Shown here one piece after another: positions 17,138 to 27,562 of a stretch of DNA of 64,000 nucleotides. The translations under genes and the position numbers were made by a program. This stretch comes from CAYYWP01 sp050176585 (GTDB lineage: Bacteria > Desulfobacterota > Binatia > HRBIN30 > CADEER01): NCBI GenBank assembly GCA_050176585.1, contig JBFXHX010000007.1, positions 62,001-126,000 of the forward strand. The letters run 5' to 3'. How positions within the stretch are numbered: the first letter of the stretch is position 1; each line of letters starts with the position of its first letter. The notes below the pieces were generated by a model that did not search any database, was not told the DNA's origin, and worked only from the letters and a program-made list of their open reading frames with translations.

Positions 17138-17893
17138 ATGCACCGCACGCGAGATTACCTCACGGTCCCACCGATCACGTCGCGGCATGTGGATGGCGCG
17201 CGGCCCTTGGCCAAGCGCGCCGGTGCAACGGCGCTGCTCGCGGCGCTCTGTATCTCGGCCGCGGGCCCCGTCCCAACCGCGCACGCCCAAGCCGATGCCG
17301 ATCGGCGCGCCGACGGTGGATACGCCACCGCGTCATGCGCGGGCGACTGCAATGGTGATGGCCGGGTATCCATCGCGGAGCTGATGCACGGCGTGAAGAT
17401 CGCGCTCCGTTCCCAACCGCTCTCGAGCTGTCCGGCGCTCGACCTCAACGGGGATGGCCGGCTGACGGTCGAGGAGTTGCTCGGCGCCGTCAAAGCCGCG
17501 CGGTTCGGCTGCCCGCCGAAACCGACACCGACGCCCACCCCAGAACCCCTCTGCGCGCATCGTGAAGGCGGCGCGCTGGTAACCTTCGACATCTGCGGAG
17601 AACGCTTCACGGTGTGGGTCGTCGGCGACGCGTTTATCGACGAAGCGATTGCCCTGCTGAGCTCGGGCGGCCAGCGGATTCCGTCGTTTGGCACGCTGCT
17701 CGACGGAACCGACTGCGATCTGCAGTGGACCTGGCATCCGGATCCGGCCGAAGTCGGCTTCACCGATTTCGCCATCGAGTTGTGCGACGGCTGTCCGTCA
17801 CACATCGAAGCCGACAAACCCTACTGGCTCGGCACCGTTGACCTGTACTGCCCGTGGTCGGCGCGCGTGATCGCCGTCCACGACCGGCGCTGA
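17138..17893 (+). CDS. secreted protein with dockerin-like EF-hands and a BP74-like domain
   Basis: A 251-residue exported protein. A signal peptide ends near residue 50 (RPLAKRAGATALLAALC... AHA/QA). Next comes a pair of calcium-binding loops of dockerin type: DCNGDGRVSIAEL (about 70-82) and DLNGDGRLTVEEL (about 106-118), each bracketed by Cys. A short Pro/Thr linker (PKPTPTPTPEP) leads to a C-terminal domain of about 105 residues, VTFDICGERFTVWV through WCPWSARVI-like ending YCPWSARVIAV, that resembles the N-terminal domain of Dictyostelium BP74. Both parts are Cys-rich, as expected outside the cytoplasm. ATG with GGAGA upstream. The function is not known; calcium-dependent surface binding is a guess. 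The EF-hand pair is the main hint for the organism's lineage. Confidence 0.75.
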   Translation: MHRTRDYLTVPPITSRHVDGARPLAKRAGATALLAALCISAAGPVPTAHAQADADRRADGGYATASCAGDCNGDGRVSIAELMHGVKIALRSQPLSSCPALDLNGDGRLTVEELLGAVKAARFGCPPKPTPTPTPEPLCAHREGGALVTFDICGERFTVWVVGDAFIDEAIALLSSGGQRIPSFGTLLDGTDCDLQWTWHPDPAEVGFTDFAIELCDGCPSHIEADKPYWLGTVDLYCPWSARVIAVHDRR

Positions 17894-18053
17894 GCACTAC
17901 TGCGTGGACGTCCCGGGGCGCCGCTTCATTTCGCCGCACTCTACCGCACCTGAGCGGCGGCCTGTTCCGTTCTCCCGCGGTGGTCGCCCGCCGGCACCCT
18001 TCACCTGTTGAACGCGACCTCCGGCCGTCTTCATCCTGCTCACCGTCCGCACC

Positions 18054-18330
18054 GCGGGGCGTAAGCGGATCCTCAAGCGGTCCCGACGTGCTGCGCTGTT
18101 GCGCACCGTCTGGCACAAGGCGGCGTCGTGGGATTGGAGCGCTATGTCGTATGCCCGACCATCTGCACCTGGTCTGTTCGCCGCGCGGGAACGCGCCACT
18201 GCCGGTACGAGTGCGTTTGGAAGGCGTGTCGCGCCGCTGGGCGTGGGCGGCAAAACAGCCGTGGCTGCGCCATACGCGCGGCCCGGTGCGGCCAGGTCTC
18301 GTCGCTCACGCTAATGAATGGCGGTGAATA
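18054..18330 (+). pseudogene. decayed REP-associated/IS200-like transposase remnant
   Basis: Three frames together give pieces of a Y1-type (RAYT) transposase. One frame reads KRSRRAALLRTVWHKAASWDW; it then shifts to LERYVV and next to MPDHLHLVCSPRG, the HUH motif region; the last piece is GPVRPGLVAHANEWR, close to the NPVRAGLV..A..WPY ending of that family. At least two frameshifts and a deletion between the HUH motif and the C-terminus make it nonfunctional. It lies between the dockerin-like gene and a convergent metalloenzyme gene. The N-terminal catalytic half upstream of 18054 is too degraded to define. Confidence 0.6.
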
Positions 18331-18441
18331 CTGGAGGGCGCGGACTTTCGGGTTCGCGGCGATAGCTCTTCGCGACGAGCCTGCCGATCGTGCTTGCACT
18401 GTTCGCTCGCCAGGGTCGCCGGGCGGGACCCCGGCCCGATC

Positions 18442-19512
18442 TCAGCGCGCGTGCCCGCGGTCTGCCGCGGGCGGCCACACGCGCGGCCGTAGATCGGCCG
18501 CCAGCCGCGCCAGCTCGGGCGGGCCGACGATCTTCCCGCGCCGGACGATCTCCTCGCCGTCGATCCAGATCGACTGCATCGTGATCACGGCGTCGGGATG
18601 ATTCTCGCCGCCGCCCGGCAACCACCACGGGATGCCTAGCCCGACGGCGTCGCTGCCGATCACCCGCGAATCTTCGATGAACGAGTTCCCGGTCGGCCGC
18701 GCCGCGGGATGGATGCCGCAGGTGAAGTGAATGACCGAGCCGTACTCGCCACCGCCGGCGCGGCGTAGGGCGCGATCCATCACCTCGAGCGCGTTGCCGC
18801 CGCCGCTGACTTCGCGAATCTTTCCGTCGACGCCCAACGTGATCGGTTGGTGCAGCGGCGCATACCACTCGTGGAACGCCGCCTCGAGCACCAGCGTGCC
18901 GCGCACGGAATCGGGCTCCGGGAACATGGTGACCAGACCGGGCATGACGTAGAAGCCGGGTTTGTCGGCGTAACGGGGCTTTTGATACGCGGGCTTGGCG
19001 AGCGTGAAGGTAACGTCGGTGCCCGCTTCGGTCGTGAACCGGCAGGAGCGCCCGATCGCCTTCGCCACCACCGCGTCGAAGGCGTGATGGACGGCAAACA
19101 GGTGATCCAGGTCGACGTTGCCGATCAGCCGCACGACGCCCGGCGCACCCACATCCCCACCGAGCAGATGGCGAACCCGCTTCGTCTCCATCGCGGCGTC
19201 GTACGCGTGCGACCCGGCGAGGTACGGAAACGTGAAATCGAACCACACGTCGCACGATTGGATGGCCGACGCGAGCGGCTCCGGAACCCACGGATCGGCG
19301 AGCCCGCCTTGATACGGTAGCTGCGGGATCATGAGCACGGATGCGTGCGCGCCCAGCGCCGTGGCGGCGTTCATCACGGCGGTCACGAGCCGCCCGTCCG
19401 AAGCCGTATCGGCGGTGATCAGCATCTCCTCGCCTGACTGGACGGCGAAGTGATCCCTGACCAGGATATCGGCAGCGTTCGCAAGCTCAGGTGAAACGAG
19501 TGACTGCAACAT
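18442..19512 (-). CDS. M29-fold metalloenzyme, NicX / 2,5-dihydroxypyridine dioxygenase-like
   Basis: A 356-residue protein of the family that joins M29 aminopeptidases (AmpS/aminopeptidase T) and 2,5-dihydroxypyridine 5,6-dioxygenase (NicX). Shared marks are EEMLITADTASDGRLVTAV, TEAGTDVTFTLA, the central PDSVRGTLVLEAAF block, ITLGVDGKIREVSGG, and the histidines in VIHFTCGIHP with a late acidic TMQSIWIDGEEIV strand. Metal ligands are expected among the Glu, His and Asp of these blocks. Sequence alone does not separate peptidase from dioxygenase. The next gene upstream is an amidase, which would suit pyridine-ring catabolism after NicX-type cleavage, so I lean that way. ATG 19512 with GGAGGAG upstream. 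Its 3' end meets the transposase remnant. Confidence 0.72.
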   Translation of the reverse strand: MLQSLVSPELANAADILVRDHFAVQSGEEMLITADTASDGRLVTAVMNAATALGAHASVLMIPQLPYQGGLADPWVPEPLASAIQSCDVWFDFTFPYLAGSHAYDAAMETKRVRHLLGGDVGAPGVVRLIGNVDLDHLFAVHHAFDAVVAKAIGRSCRFTTEAGTDVTFTLAKPAYQKPRYADKPGFYVMPGLVTMFPEPDSVRGTLVLEAAFHEWYAPLHQPITLGVDGKIREVSGGGNALEVMDRALRRAGGGEYGSVIHFTCGIHPAARPTGNSFIEDSRVIGSDAVGLGIPWWLPGGGENHPDAVITMQSIWIDGEEIVRRGKIVGPPELARLAADLRPRVWPPAADRGHAR

Positions 19513-19650
19513 CGGCGCAGACTCCTCCGTGGAACCAGTTCCTGTCAATCGACCGTGTGCGGGCGCGCGTGTACTCGCCACGCGACGAGGCGGAGGCGGC
19601 AGTGCATCGCTGCGCGGCCCCGCCCGCCACCTCCACCAGGTGGGAATGCA

Positions 19651-21078
19651 TCAACGATCCGCGGCGATGGGCGGCCGCCGTTCGCCGAAGCGCGTCGCCT
19701 GCTCGAACGCGTGCGCGAGCTGGAGCACGGCGACATCGGCGTGATGCCGGCCGACGATCTGGATGCCGACCGGCAGCCCCTCCGGGGTGAAGCCACACGG
19801 CACGGAGATGGCGGGGAGCTCCGTTACGGAAATCCAGTAACAGGAGCGCATCCAGTCGATGTAGGTGTCCATGCGCGTGCCGGCGATCTCGTGCACCCAG
19901 CGCTCCCGCACGTCGAACGGCGGCACCTGATTCACCGGGCAGACCAGGAAATCGTAGCGGTCGAGAAACTCGCGCATGCGGTGATGGACGCGCGTACGCT
20001 CGAGCGCGGCGCGGCCGAGGTCGGCGCTGGTCAGCTTGCGGCCCTCCTCGATGTTCCACACCACGTTGTCATCGAGGATGTCGCGGTGCTCGGCGAGCTG
20101 CTGGCCGTAGCTCAGCTCGAAGAACCAGGCGCGCCAGACGCGAAACGCATCGTCTGCTTCGCGCAAATCGGGGTCGGCCGCTTCGACCGCGCACCCGAGG
20201 TCGCTCAAAACATGGCGCTGGGATTCGAGCACTTGCGTCACCCGCGGGTCGACGGGCAGGCCGCCGAGGTTCTCGCTCCACGCGATGCGGACGCCGCGGA
20301 AGTCGCGTTCCAGGGGCTGCTGGAAGATGCTGCCCGGTTCGTCGATCGCGAGGGGCGCGCGCGCGTCCGGCCCAGCTATGGCCGACAAGCCGAGCGCGAC
20401 ATCCGCGGTGCTGCGCGCCAGCACGCCCTGCACGGAGAGGGTGAACCACGCGTCGAGGCGCGGCCACACCGGCACCCGCCCTGACGACGGGCGGAAGCCG
20501 ACGACGTTGTTGAAGTTGCCGGGATTGCGCAGCGAGCCGCCGAGATCGGTGCCATCCGCGATCGGCAGCATGCCGGTCGCCACCGCGACTGCCGCGCCCC
20601 CGCTGCTCCCGCCGCACGTCTTCGAGGTGTCCCATGGGTTGAGCGTGGCGCCGAATACCGCGTTCACCGTCTGCGACCCCGCGCCGAATTCGGGCGTATT
20701 GGTCTTGCCGACGGTGATCGCGCCCGCGGCGCGCAACCGCTCGACGATGAGGCCGTCCTGAGTCGGCACGTTGTCCGCGAACACGCGCGACCCGTAGGTC
20801 GTGCGCAGCCCGCGGGTCGGGATCAGATCCTTGTGCGCCACCGGGAGCCCGTGCAGCGGCCCGAGGCGGTCGCCGGCCGCCACGGCACGGTCTGCCGCTT
20901 CGGCGGCGCGCAGCAATGCCGGGCGATCCACCAGCGTCACCAGCGCGTTCAGCTGCGGGTTCAGGCGGTCGATCTGGTCTAGGTGAGCGCGCAGCACCTC
21001 GGCGGCCGAGATCTCGCGCGTGCGGATGCGCCGGGCGAGCTCACCGGCAGATGCAAAGCACAACTGAGACTGAGACAT
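19651..21078 (-). CDS. amidase (amidase signature family)
   Basis: A 475-residue amidase-signature hydrolase. The triad is seen in GLPVAHKDLIPTRG (Lys), CGGSSGGAAVAVATG (cis-Ser) and GTDLGGSLRNPGNF (nucleophile Ser), and the C-terminal VTELPAISVPCGF strand closes the site. It differs from the amidase at 2.5-4.0 kb in the C-terminal half and is not a recent duplicate. It is transcribed toward the NicX-like gene (138 bases between them), and both diverge from the Rieske oxygenase at 21.3 kb. Some relatives are maleamate or N-carbamoyl amide hydrolases, so a ring-cleavage product of the neighbour is a possible substrate. A short AGAAGG lies close to the ATG. Confidence 0.88.
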   Translation of the reverse strand: MSQSQLCFASAGELARRIRTREISAAEVLRAHLDQIDRLNPQLNALVTLVDRPALLRAAEAADRAVAAGDRLGPLHGLPVAHKDLIPTRGLRTTYGSRVFADNVPTQDGLIVERLRAAGAITVGKTNTPEFGAGSQTVNAVFGATLNPWDTSKTCGGSSGGAAVAVATGMLPIADGTDLGGSLRNPGNFNNVVGFRPSSGRVPVWPRLDAWFTLSVQGVLARSTADVALGLSAIAGPDARAPLAIDEPGSIFQQPLERDFRGVRIAWSENLGGLPVDPRVTQVLESQRHVLSDLGCAVEAADPDLREADDAFRVWRAWFFELSYGQQLAEHRDILDDNVVWNIEEGRKLTSADLGRAALERTRVHHRMREFLDRYDFLVCPVNQVPPFDVRERWVHEIAGTRMDTYIDWMRSCYWISVTELPAISVPCGFTPEGLPVGIQIVGRHHADVAVLQLAHAFEQATRFGERRPPIAADR

Positions 21079-21273
21079 GGCCTTCTCTCGCCTTTACTCC
21101 CCTCTGCGGTCAACCCACCCTTGACGCGCGATGACTGAGGGGGTATCCGCTCTGCGGACGTCGGGCAAACGGGCAGGTCGTGCTAGGATCAAGCATGGTC
21201 CAGGACGGCCAGCGACGCGCGGGGCAGATCGGCCTTTTCTGAAGGACCAGAACCGCAGGAGGGATATTCGAGC

Positions 21274-22476
21274 ATGGCACAAGCAGCGGCTAGAACCATC
21301 GAACCGACTTCGGCACGGAACGGCCACAAGTTGGGCCTCGACTTCGCCAGAACTCGCGACGAGTTGGCCAAGTCTCGCCACCTGCCAGGCGAGTTCTACT
21401 ACTCGCCGGAGATCTTCCAGCTCGAAATGGAAGAGATCTTCATGAAGGATTGGCTCTGCGTCGGCCGCATCGAGCAGTTCCAGAAGCCCGGCGACTACAA
21501 GGCCCTGCGCATCGCGAATGAACCATTGGTGGTGGTCCGCGACGAGAAGGGTAATCTGAACGCTTTCGCGAACGTCTGCCGGCACCGCGGCGTCGAGGTC
21601 GCGACCGGCCAGGGCAACCGCAACGAGTTCGTCTGCCCCTACCACGCGTGGACCTACGATCTCGAAGGCAAGCTCAAGGGCGCACCGCTCAGCAAGTCGG
21701 TGGAAAACTTCGACTTCAAGAACTGCCGGCTGCCGCAGTTGCAGTGCAGCACCTGGGGCGGGTGGATCTTCGTGAACTTCGATCCGAAAGCGCGGAGCCT
21801 CGAGGATTATCTGGATATCGAGGGCGTGCGGAAATATGGCGACCTGCTGCACCCCGAGGAAACGATGATCTCGGACGAATACGTGTTCGAGATCGACTGC
21901 AACTGGAAGTACATCCCCGAGAACGTCTCGGATTTCTACCATGTGAAGATCGTGCACGCGACGTCGTTCGGGAAGCACTTTCCCGACAACCCCGAATGGA
22001 CCTTCGAGCCGAACGGCCGATTCCACTCCGAATACGAGGCGTTCACGATGGCGCCCGAGGGCCTGTCGCTGTTCGGCCCCATGCCGTGGCTGAAGGACAG
22101 GCGGCCGTCGCCGACCTTCGCGTGCGCGTTCTACGTGCAGCCAACTCTCAACATCTTCGGCCGCCAGGACTGCATCCAGCCGTGGGTGACCCACCCGATC
22201 TCGCCCGAGCGCTCCCGCGTGACCATCTGGACGCAGTTCCCGAAGGAGCACTTCACGAACATCCCCGAGCCGGCCTTCCAGGCGCGCAACCAGGTGTACA
22301 GCGACTTCATCCGGCTCGTCGCCGGCGAGGATGGCGCGATGCTGCGCTCGCTCCAGAACGGCGTGAAATCGCGCCACTTCAACCCCGGTCCGATGGTTGG
22401 ACTGGAGAACACGCTCCACTACTTCTTCAACTACTACCTCGACCGCCTGTTCGGTCCGCAATCGACCCACGCATAA
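21274..22476 (+). CDS. Rieske non-heme iron oxygenase, alpha subunit
   Basis: A 400-residue aromatic-ring or O/N-demethylating oxygenase alpha subunit. The Rieske motif is CRHRGVE (about residue 103) plus CPYHAWTYD. The mononuclear iron site is ENVSDFYHVKIVHATSF, supplying two His. The ending FNPGPMVGLENTLHYFFNYY is typical of the family C-terminus. No reductase is encoded nearby. ATG with AGGAGGG about eleven bases upstream. The gene diverges from the amidase/NicX-like pair, with about 195 bases between the start codons, room for shared regulation. It parallels the Rieske gene at 5.7-6.9 kb but is only distantly similar in the catalytic half, so the two likely have different substrates. Confidence 0.92.
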   Translation: MAQAAARTIEPTSARNGHKLGLDFARTRDELAKSRHLPGEFYYSPEIFQLEMEEIFMKDWLCVGRIEQFQKPGDYKALRIANEPLVVVRDEKGNLNAFANVCRHRGVEVATGQGNRNEFVCPYHAWTYDLEGKLKGAPLSKSVENFDFKNCRLPQLQCSTWGGWIFVNFDPKARSLEDYLDIEGVRKYGDLLHPEETMISDEYVFEIDCNWKYIPENVSDFYHVKIVHATSFGKHFPDNPEWTFEPNGRFHSEYEAFTMAPEGLSLFGPMPWLKDRRPSPTFACAFYVQPTLNIFGRQDCIQPWVTHPISPERSRVTIWTQFPKEHFTNIPEPAFQARNQVYSDFIRLVAGEDGAMLRSLQNGVKSRHFNPGPMVGLENTLHYFFNYYLDRLFGPQSTHA

Positions 22477-22483
22477 ACTGCAC

Positions 22484-22515
22484 GGCGCGCGCCGCGCCGC
22501 GTCGCGGCGCGCGCC
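22484..22515 (+). terminator. perfect 13-bp GC hairpin after the Rieske gene
   Basis: GGCGCGCGCCGCG, a six-base loop CCGCGT, then the exact reverse complement, eight bases after the stop codon; a short CTTTCCC follows a few bases later. Strongest hairpin of the gene-end group but with almost no T-tract. Confidence 0.5.
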
Positions 22516-22714
22516 TGACCTTTCCCACACAGCGCGGTCGGCGCGCCGCGCGAGCGATCAACCGGTCGAGCTACCCGCGATGCGCCCGCCGAGGGCTGCT
22601 CGTTTGAACTTTTCGCGCCGAGATAGTAGCCGCCGCCGCGTGAGCGCCGGCCATTAAGTCGGGCTGCGACACCCTCAAAGAACACGATTCACCGTTCCCA
22701 ATTCAGGCGCGCCG

Positions 22715-23929
22715 ATGCGGTTTTACGAGTACGAATCGAAGCAACTCTTCGGCAGATACGGCATCCCGCTCCCCGCCGGATCCAAGGTCGCCCACGCTCC
22801 CGCCGAAGCAGAGGCGATCGCCGCGGGTATCGGGGGGCCGGTGGTGCTCAAATCGCAGGTGCTCACCGGCGGGCGCATGAAAGCCGGCGGAGTGCTGTTC
22901 GCGAACAGCCCGCAGCAAGCGGCCGAGGCAGCGCGCCGGATTCTCGAGCTGACCATCAACGGTCACACGCCGCGCGGCGTGTTGGTCGAGGGCCGCGCGC
23001 CCATCGCACAAGAGTACTACGTCGGCGTGACCTGGGACGGCTTTGCCCGCCGCCCGGTCATGATCTGCAGCGACATGGGCGGCATCGACATCGAAGAGGT
23101 CGCCGAGCAGCACCCGCGGCACATCGCCAAGCGCCACTTCTCGACACTGCTGCCGTTCTCCGACTTCATGGCCAAGGAGCTCGTCGCCCAGCTCGCGCTG
23201 AGCGGCAACGAGCTGAACCAGTTGAGCCGGATCGCCACCTCCCTCGCCCGCCTGTTCATCGCCCACGGATTGACCCTGGCCGAGATCAACCCGCTCGCGC
23301 GGCTGGAGGACGGGCGCTTCGTCTGTCTCGACGGCCACGTCGACATGGAGGACGACGCGCGCGAATCGCAAAAGGCGCTCCTCCAGCAGCTCGGCATCGC
23401 CGCGGAGGAGAAGCGCCAGGCGCGGCCGCCGACGGAGTTCGAAGTCAAAGGCGCGGCCGTCGATGCGGCGGATCACCGCGGCGTCGCCGGCAACGTCGTC
23501 GAGTTCGACGGCGACCTCGGTCTGGTCATCGGCGCCGGCGGCGGCTCGCTCACCCTGTTCGACGCCATCCGCAAGCACGGCGGTCACCCCGCGAACTACT
23601 GCGAGATCGGCGGCAATCCGAGCGTGGCGAAGGCGTGCGAGCTGACGAAGCTGATCTTGTCGAAACCCGGCGTGAAGAAGATCGCCGTGATGATGAACGT
23701 GGTCTCGAATACGCGCGTCGACATGGTCGCGCGCGGTGTGATCAAGGGCGTCATCGAGTCCGGGTACGCGCCATCCGAGAAGATCGCCATCTTCCGGATA
23801 CCCGGCTCGTGGGAAGGTGAGGGCTTCAAGATCCTGCAGCACTATGGGGTCGAGTACTGCGACCGCACCGTTTCCATGTACGAAGCCGCCGGTCGCGCGG
23901 TCGCCAAGATGACGGCGGACCAACTCTAG
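22715..23929 (+). CDS. succinyl-CoA synthetase-like ligase, beta subunit (ATP-grasp)
   Basis: A 404-residue ATP-grasp protein related to SucC. It opens FYEYESKQLFGRYGIPLP and continues GPVVLKSQVLTGGRMKAGGV (nucleotide site), SDMGGIDIEEVAEQHP, LTLAEINPLA (metal ligands) and the CoA-ligase half with LGLVIGAGGGSLTLFDAI and EIGGNPS. It must work with the alpha subunit that begins eight bases later. It diverges from classical SucC in the middle and in its ending, so the acid may be succinate, malate or another C4-C5 acid. The context (methylmalonyl-CoA mutase, malyl-CoA lyase) supports succinate or malate; I cannot choose between them. No strong ribosome-binding site precedes the ATG. Confidence 0.82.
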   Translation: MRFYEYESKQLFGRYGIPLPAGSKVAHAPAEAEAIAAGIGGPVVLKSQVLTGGRMKAGGVLFANSPQQAAEAARRILELTINGHTPRGVLVEGRAPIAQEYYVGVTWDGFARRPVMICSDMGGIDIEEVAEQHPRHIAKRHFSTLLPFSDFMAKELVAQLALSGNELNQLSRIATSLARLFIAHGLTLAEINPLARLEDGRFVCLDGHVDMEDDARESQKALLQQLGIAAEEKRQARPPTEFEVKGAAVDAADHRGVAGNVVEFDGDLGLVIGAGGGSLTLFDAIRKHGGHPANYCEIGGNPSVAKACELTKLILSKPGVKKIAVMMNVVSNTRVDMVARGVIKGVIESGYAPSEKIAIFRIPGSWEGEGFKILQHYGVEYCDRTVSMYEAAGRAVAKMTADQL

Positions 23930-23937
23930 CCAGGCGT

Positions 23938-24837
23938 ATGTCGATTCTGATCACCAAGGATACGACGTTCATCATCCAGGGCATCACCGGCCGCGAGGCG
24001 GTGAACATGAGCCGCGAGTGCCTGGATTACGGCTCCAAGATCGTCGGCGGCGTGACTCCGGGGCGCGGCGGGCGGGAGATCTATGGCATTCCGGTCTACG
24101 ATACCGTGCGCGAGATCACCGCGCGCACGCGCGTCGACGGATCGGTGGTGGCGGTGCCGCCGGCATTTGCGCGCGACGCCGTGTTCGAGGCGCTCGAGGC
24201 CGGCATCAAGACCCTGGTCGTGATCACCGAGCGGATTCCGCGCTTCGAAGTGGCGCAGATGGTCGAGCTTGCGCAACTGCGCGGCGCGCGCATCATCGGG
24301 CCCAACTGCCTCGGCATCCTGTCCCCCGGCGAGGCGAAGATGGGCGGCCTCGGCGGTCGCGCCGTCGACGCGAGCAAGGCGTTCACGAAAGGTCCGGTCG
24401 GAGTGATGTCGCGCTCCGGCGGCATGACCACCGAGATGTGCAACACGCTGACCGCGGCCGGCATCGGGCAGTCCACGGCCGTGTCGATCGGCGGCGACGC
24501 GATCATCGGCTCCACCTACGCCGACCTCATGCCGCTCTACGAGGCCGACCCGGAGACCAAGGCCATCGTGATCTATTGCGAACCGGGCGGGCGCATGGAG
24601 GCCGAGCTCGCCAATTACGTCACCGAAAAGCGCTCTCGCCTGCCGATCACGGCGTTCATGGCGGGGCGCTTCATGGACGAGATGCCCGGCATGCGCTTCG
24701 GCCATGCGGGCACCATCGTCGAGGGCAAGGCCGATACCACCGCGGACAAGATCGCCCGTCTGCAGCGCGCCGGCATCGCGGTCGCCGAGCGCATCGAGGA
24801 CATGCCGGCGTTGGTCAAGCAGCGCCTGGCGGCGTGA
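23938..24837 (+). CDS. succinyl-CoA synthetase-like ligase, alpha subunit
   Basis: A 299-residue alpha subunit with CoA-binding Rossmann start (ILITKDTTFIIQGITGREA), the IGPNCLGILSPGEAKMG loop, and the phosphohistidine His256 in MRFGHAGTIVEG. Length and order match SucD. The ligase makes an acyl-CoA from a dicarboxylic or related acid with ATP. Its ATG is eight bases after the beta-subunit stop, so the subunits are co-translated. A ferredoxin-like gene, methylmalonyl-CoA mutase and MeaB follow on the same strand. Together they could connect succinyl-CoA, methylmalonyl-CoA and propionyl-CoA. If the ligase acts on malate it would feed the malyl-CoA lyase further on; sequence does not decide. 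Confidence 0.85.
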   Translation: MSILITKDTTFIIQGITGREAVNMSRECLDYGSKIVGGVTPGRGGREIYGIPVYDTVREITARTRVDGSVVAVPPAFARDAVFEALEAGIKTLVVITERIPRFEVAQMVELAQLRGARIIGPNCLGILSPGEAKMGGLGGRAVDASKAFTKGPVGVMSRSGGMTTEMCNTLTAAGIGQSTAVSIGGDAIIGSTYADLMPLYEADPETKAIVIYCEPGGRMEAELANYVTEKRSRLPITAFMAGRFMDEMPGMRFGHAGTIVEGKADTTADKIARLQRAGIAVAERIEDMPALVKQRLAA

Positions 24838-24931
24838 GCGATGCTCCGGTCGGACGCATGATGACGCATCGTCGCAAGGATCGAGACCACAGCGAGTATC
24901 GGAACGGTCGGCGCGCCAGCGAAGGAAGCGC

Positions 24932-25177
24932 ATGAAAGCACTGTTCATCGCCGTCGAGGTGGAACCCACCGTCGCCGCGGACGCGGTGTTGGCGAAGAAG
25001 CTCGTGGAGGTCTGTCCGGTGAACATTTTCGCGCCGGGCGTCGATGACGCACTCCGGATCGTCGAGCAGAACCTCGACGAATGCACGCTCTGCGAGCTGT
25101 GCCTGAACGCCGCGCCGCCGGGAACCGTGCGGGTGAAAAAGCTGTACAGCGAGGGCGAGGTTCTCGTGCGCAGCTGA
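24932..25177 (+). CDS. small ferredoxin-like Fe-S protein
   Basis: An 81-residue protein with four cysteines in an unusual order: VCPVNIF near residue 28, then CTLCELC near 53-59. In two-cluster ferredoxins one cluster uses the CxxCxxC of one half and the Cys-Pro of the other half. Keeping only these two elements leaves one complete 4Fe-4S site, as in the Fe-S domain of some archaeal RNA polymerase D subunits. The rest of the protein (MKALFIAVEVEPTVAADAV..., VRVKKLYSEGEVLV) is beta-rich. ATG with AAGGAAG upstream, in the operon between the CoA ligase and the mutase. It might transfer electrons or act structurally; nothing shows which. The longer frame upstream is a shadow. Confidence 0.65.
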   Translation: MKALFIAVEVEPTVAADAVLAKKLVEVCPVNIFAPGVDDALRIVEQNLDECTLCELCLNAAPPGTVRVKKLYSEGEVLVRS

Positions 25178-25362
25178 CCGCGGCGCACAGCTCGTCCACA
25201 TCGAGTGGCGGCGGGCGGGGCGCGGCCCAGACGGTGTCGAGTGGGGCCGCAATCGGCCCGGTACAGTCGCCATTCCAGCTCGGTCAGAGCCTGTCGGTGT
25301 GATTTCCCCGGCCCGGGCAACTTGCTACTTTCACCGCGAACCCGCGAGGGGGGGACGACCCG

Positions 25363-27531
<2,169 letters not shown>

Positions 27532-27562
27532 CGGCCGAACCGCGCGCAGCGGCCGCCATGCG

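Noticed and set aside
18442..19512. Plain leucyl aminopeptidase
   Set aside because: The family also contains NicX-type dioxygenases and the genomic neighbours favour catabolism; peptidase activity is not excluded but not asserted.
22715..24837. Firm call as malate thiokinase (MtkAB)
   Set aside because: A malyl-CoA lyase is nearby, but the beta subunit differs from MtkA in its nucleotide and C-terminal parts; succinate is equally possible, so only a generic ligase call is made.
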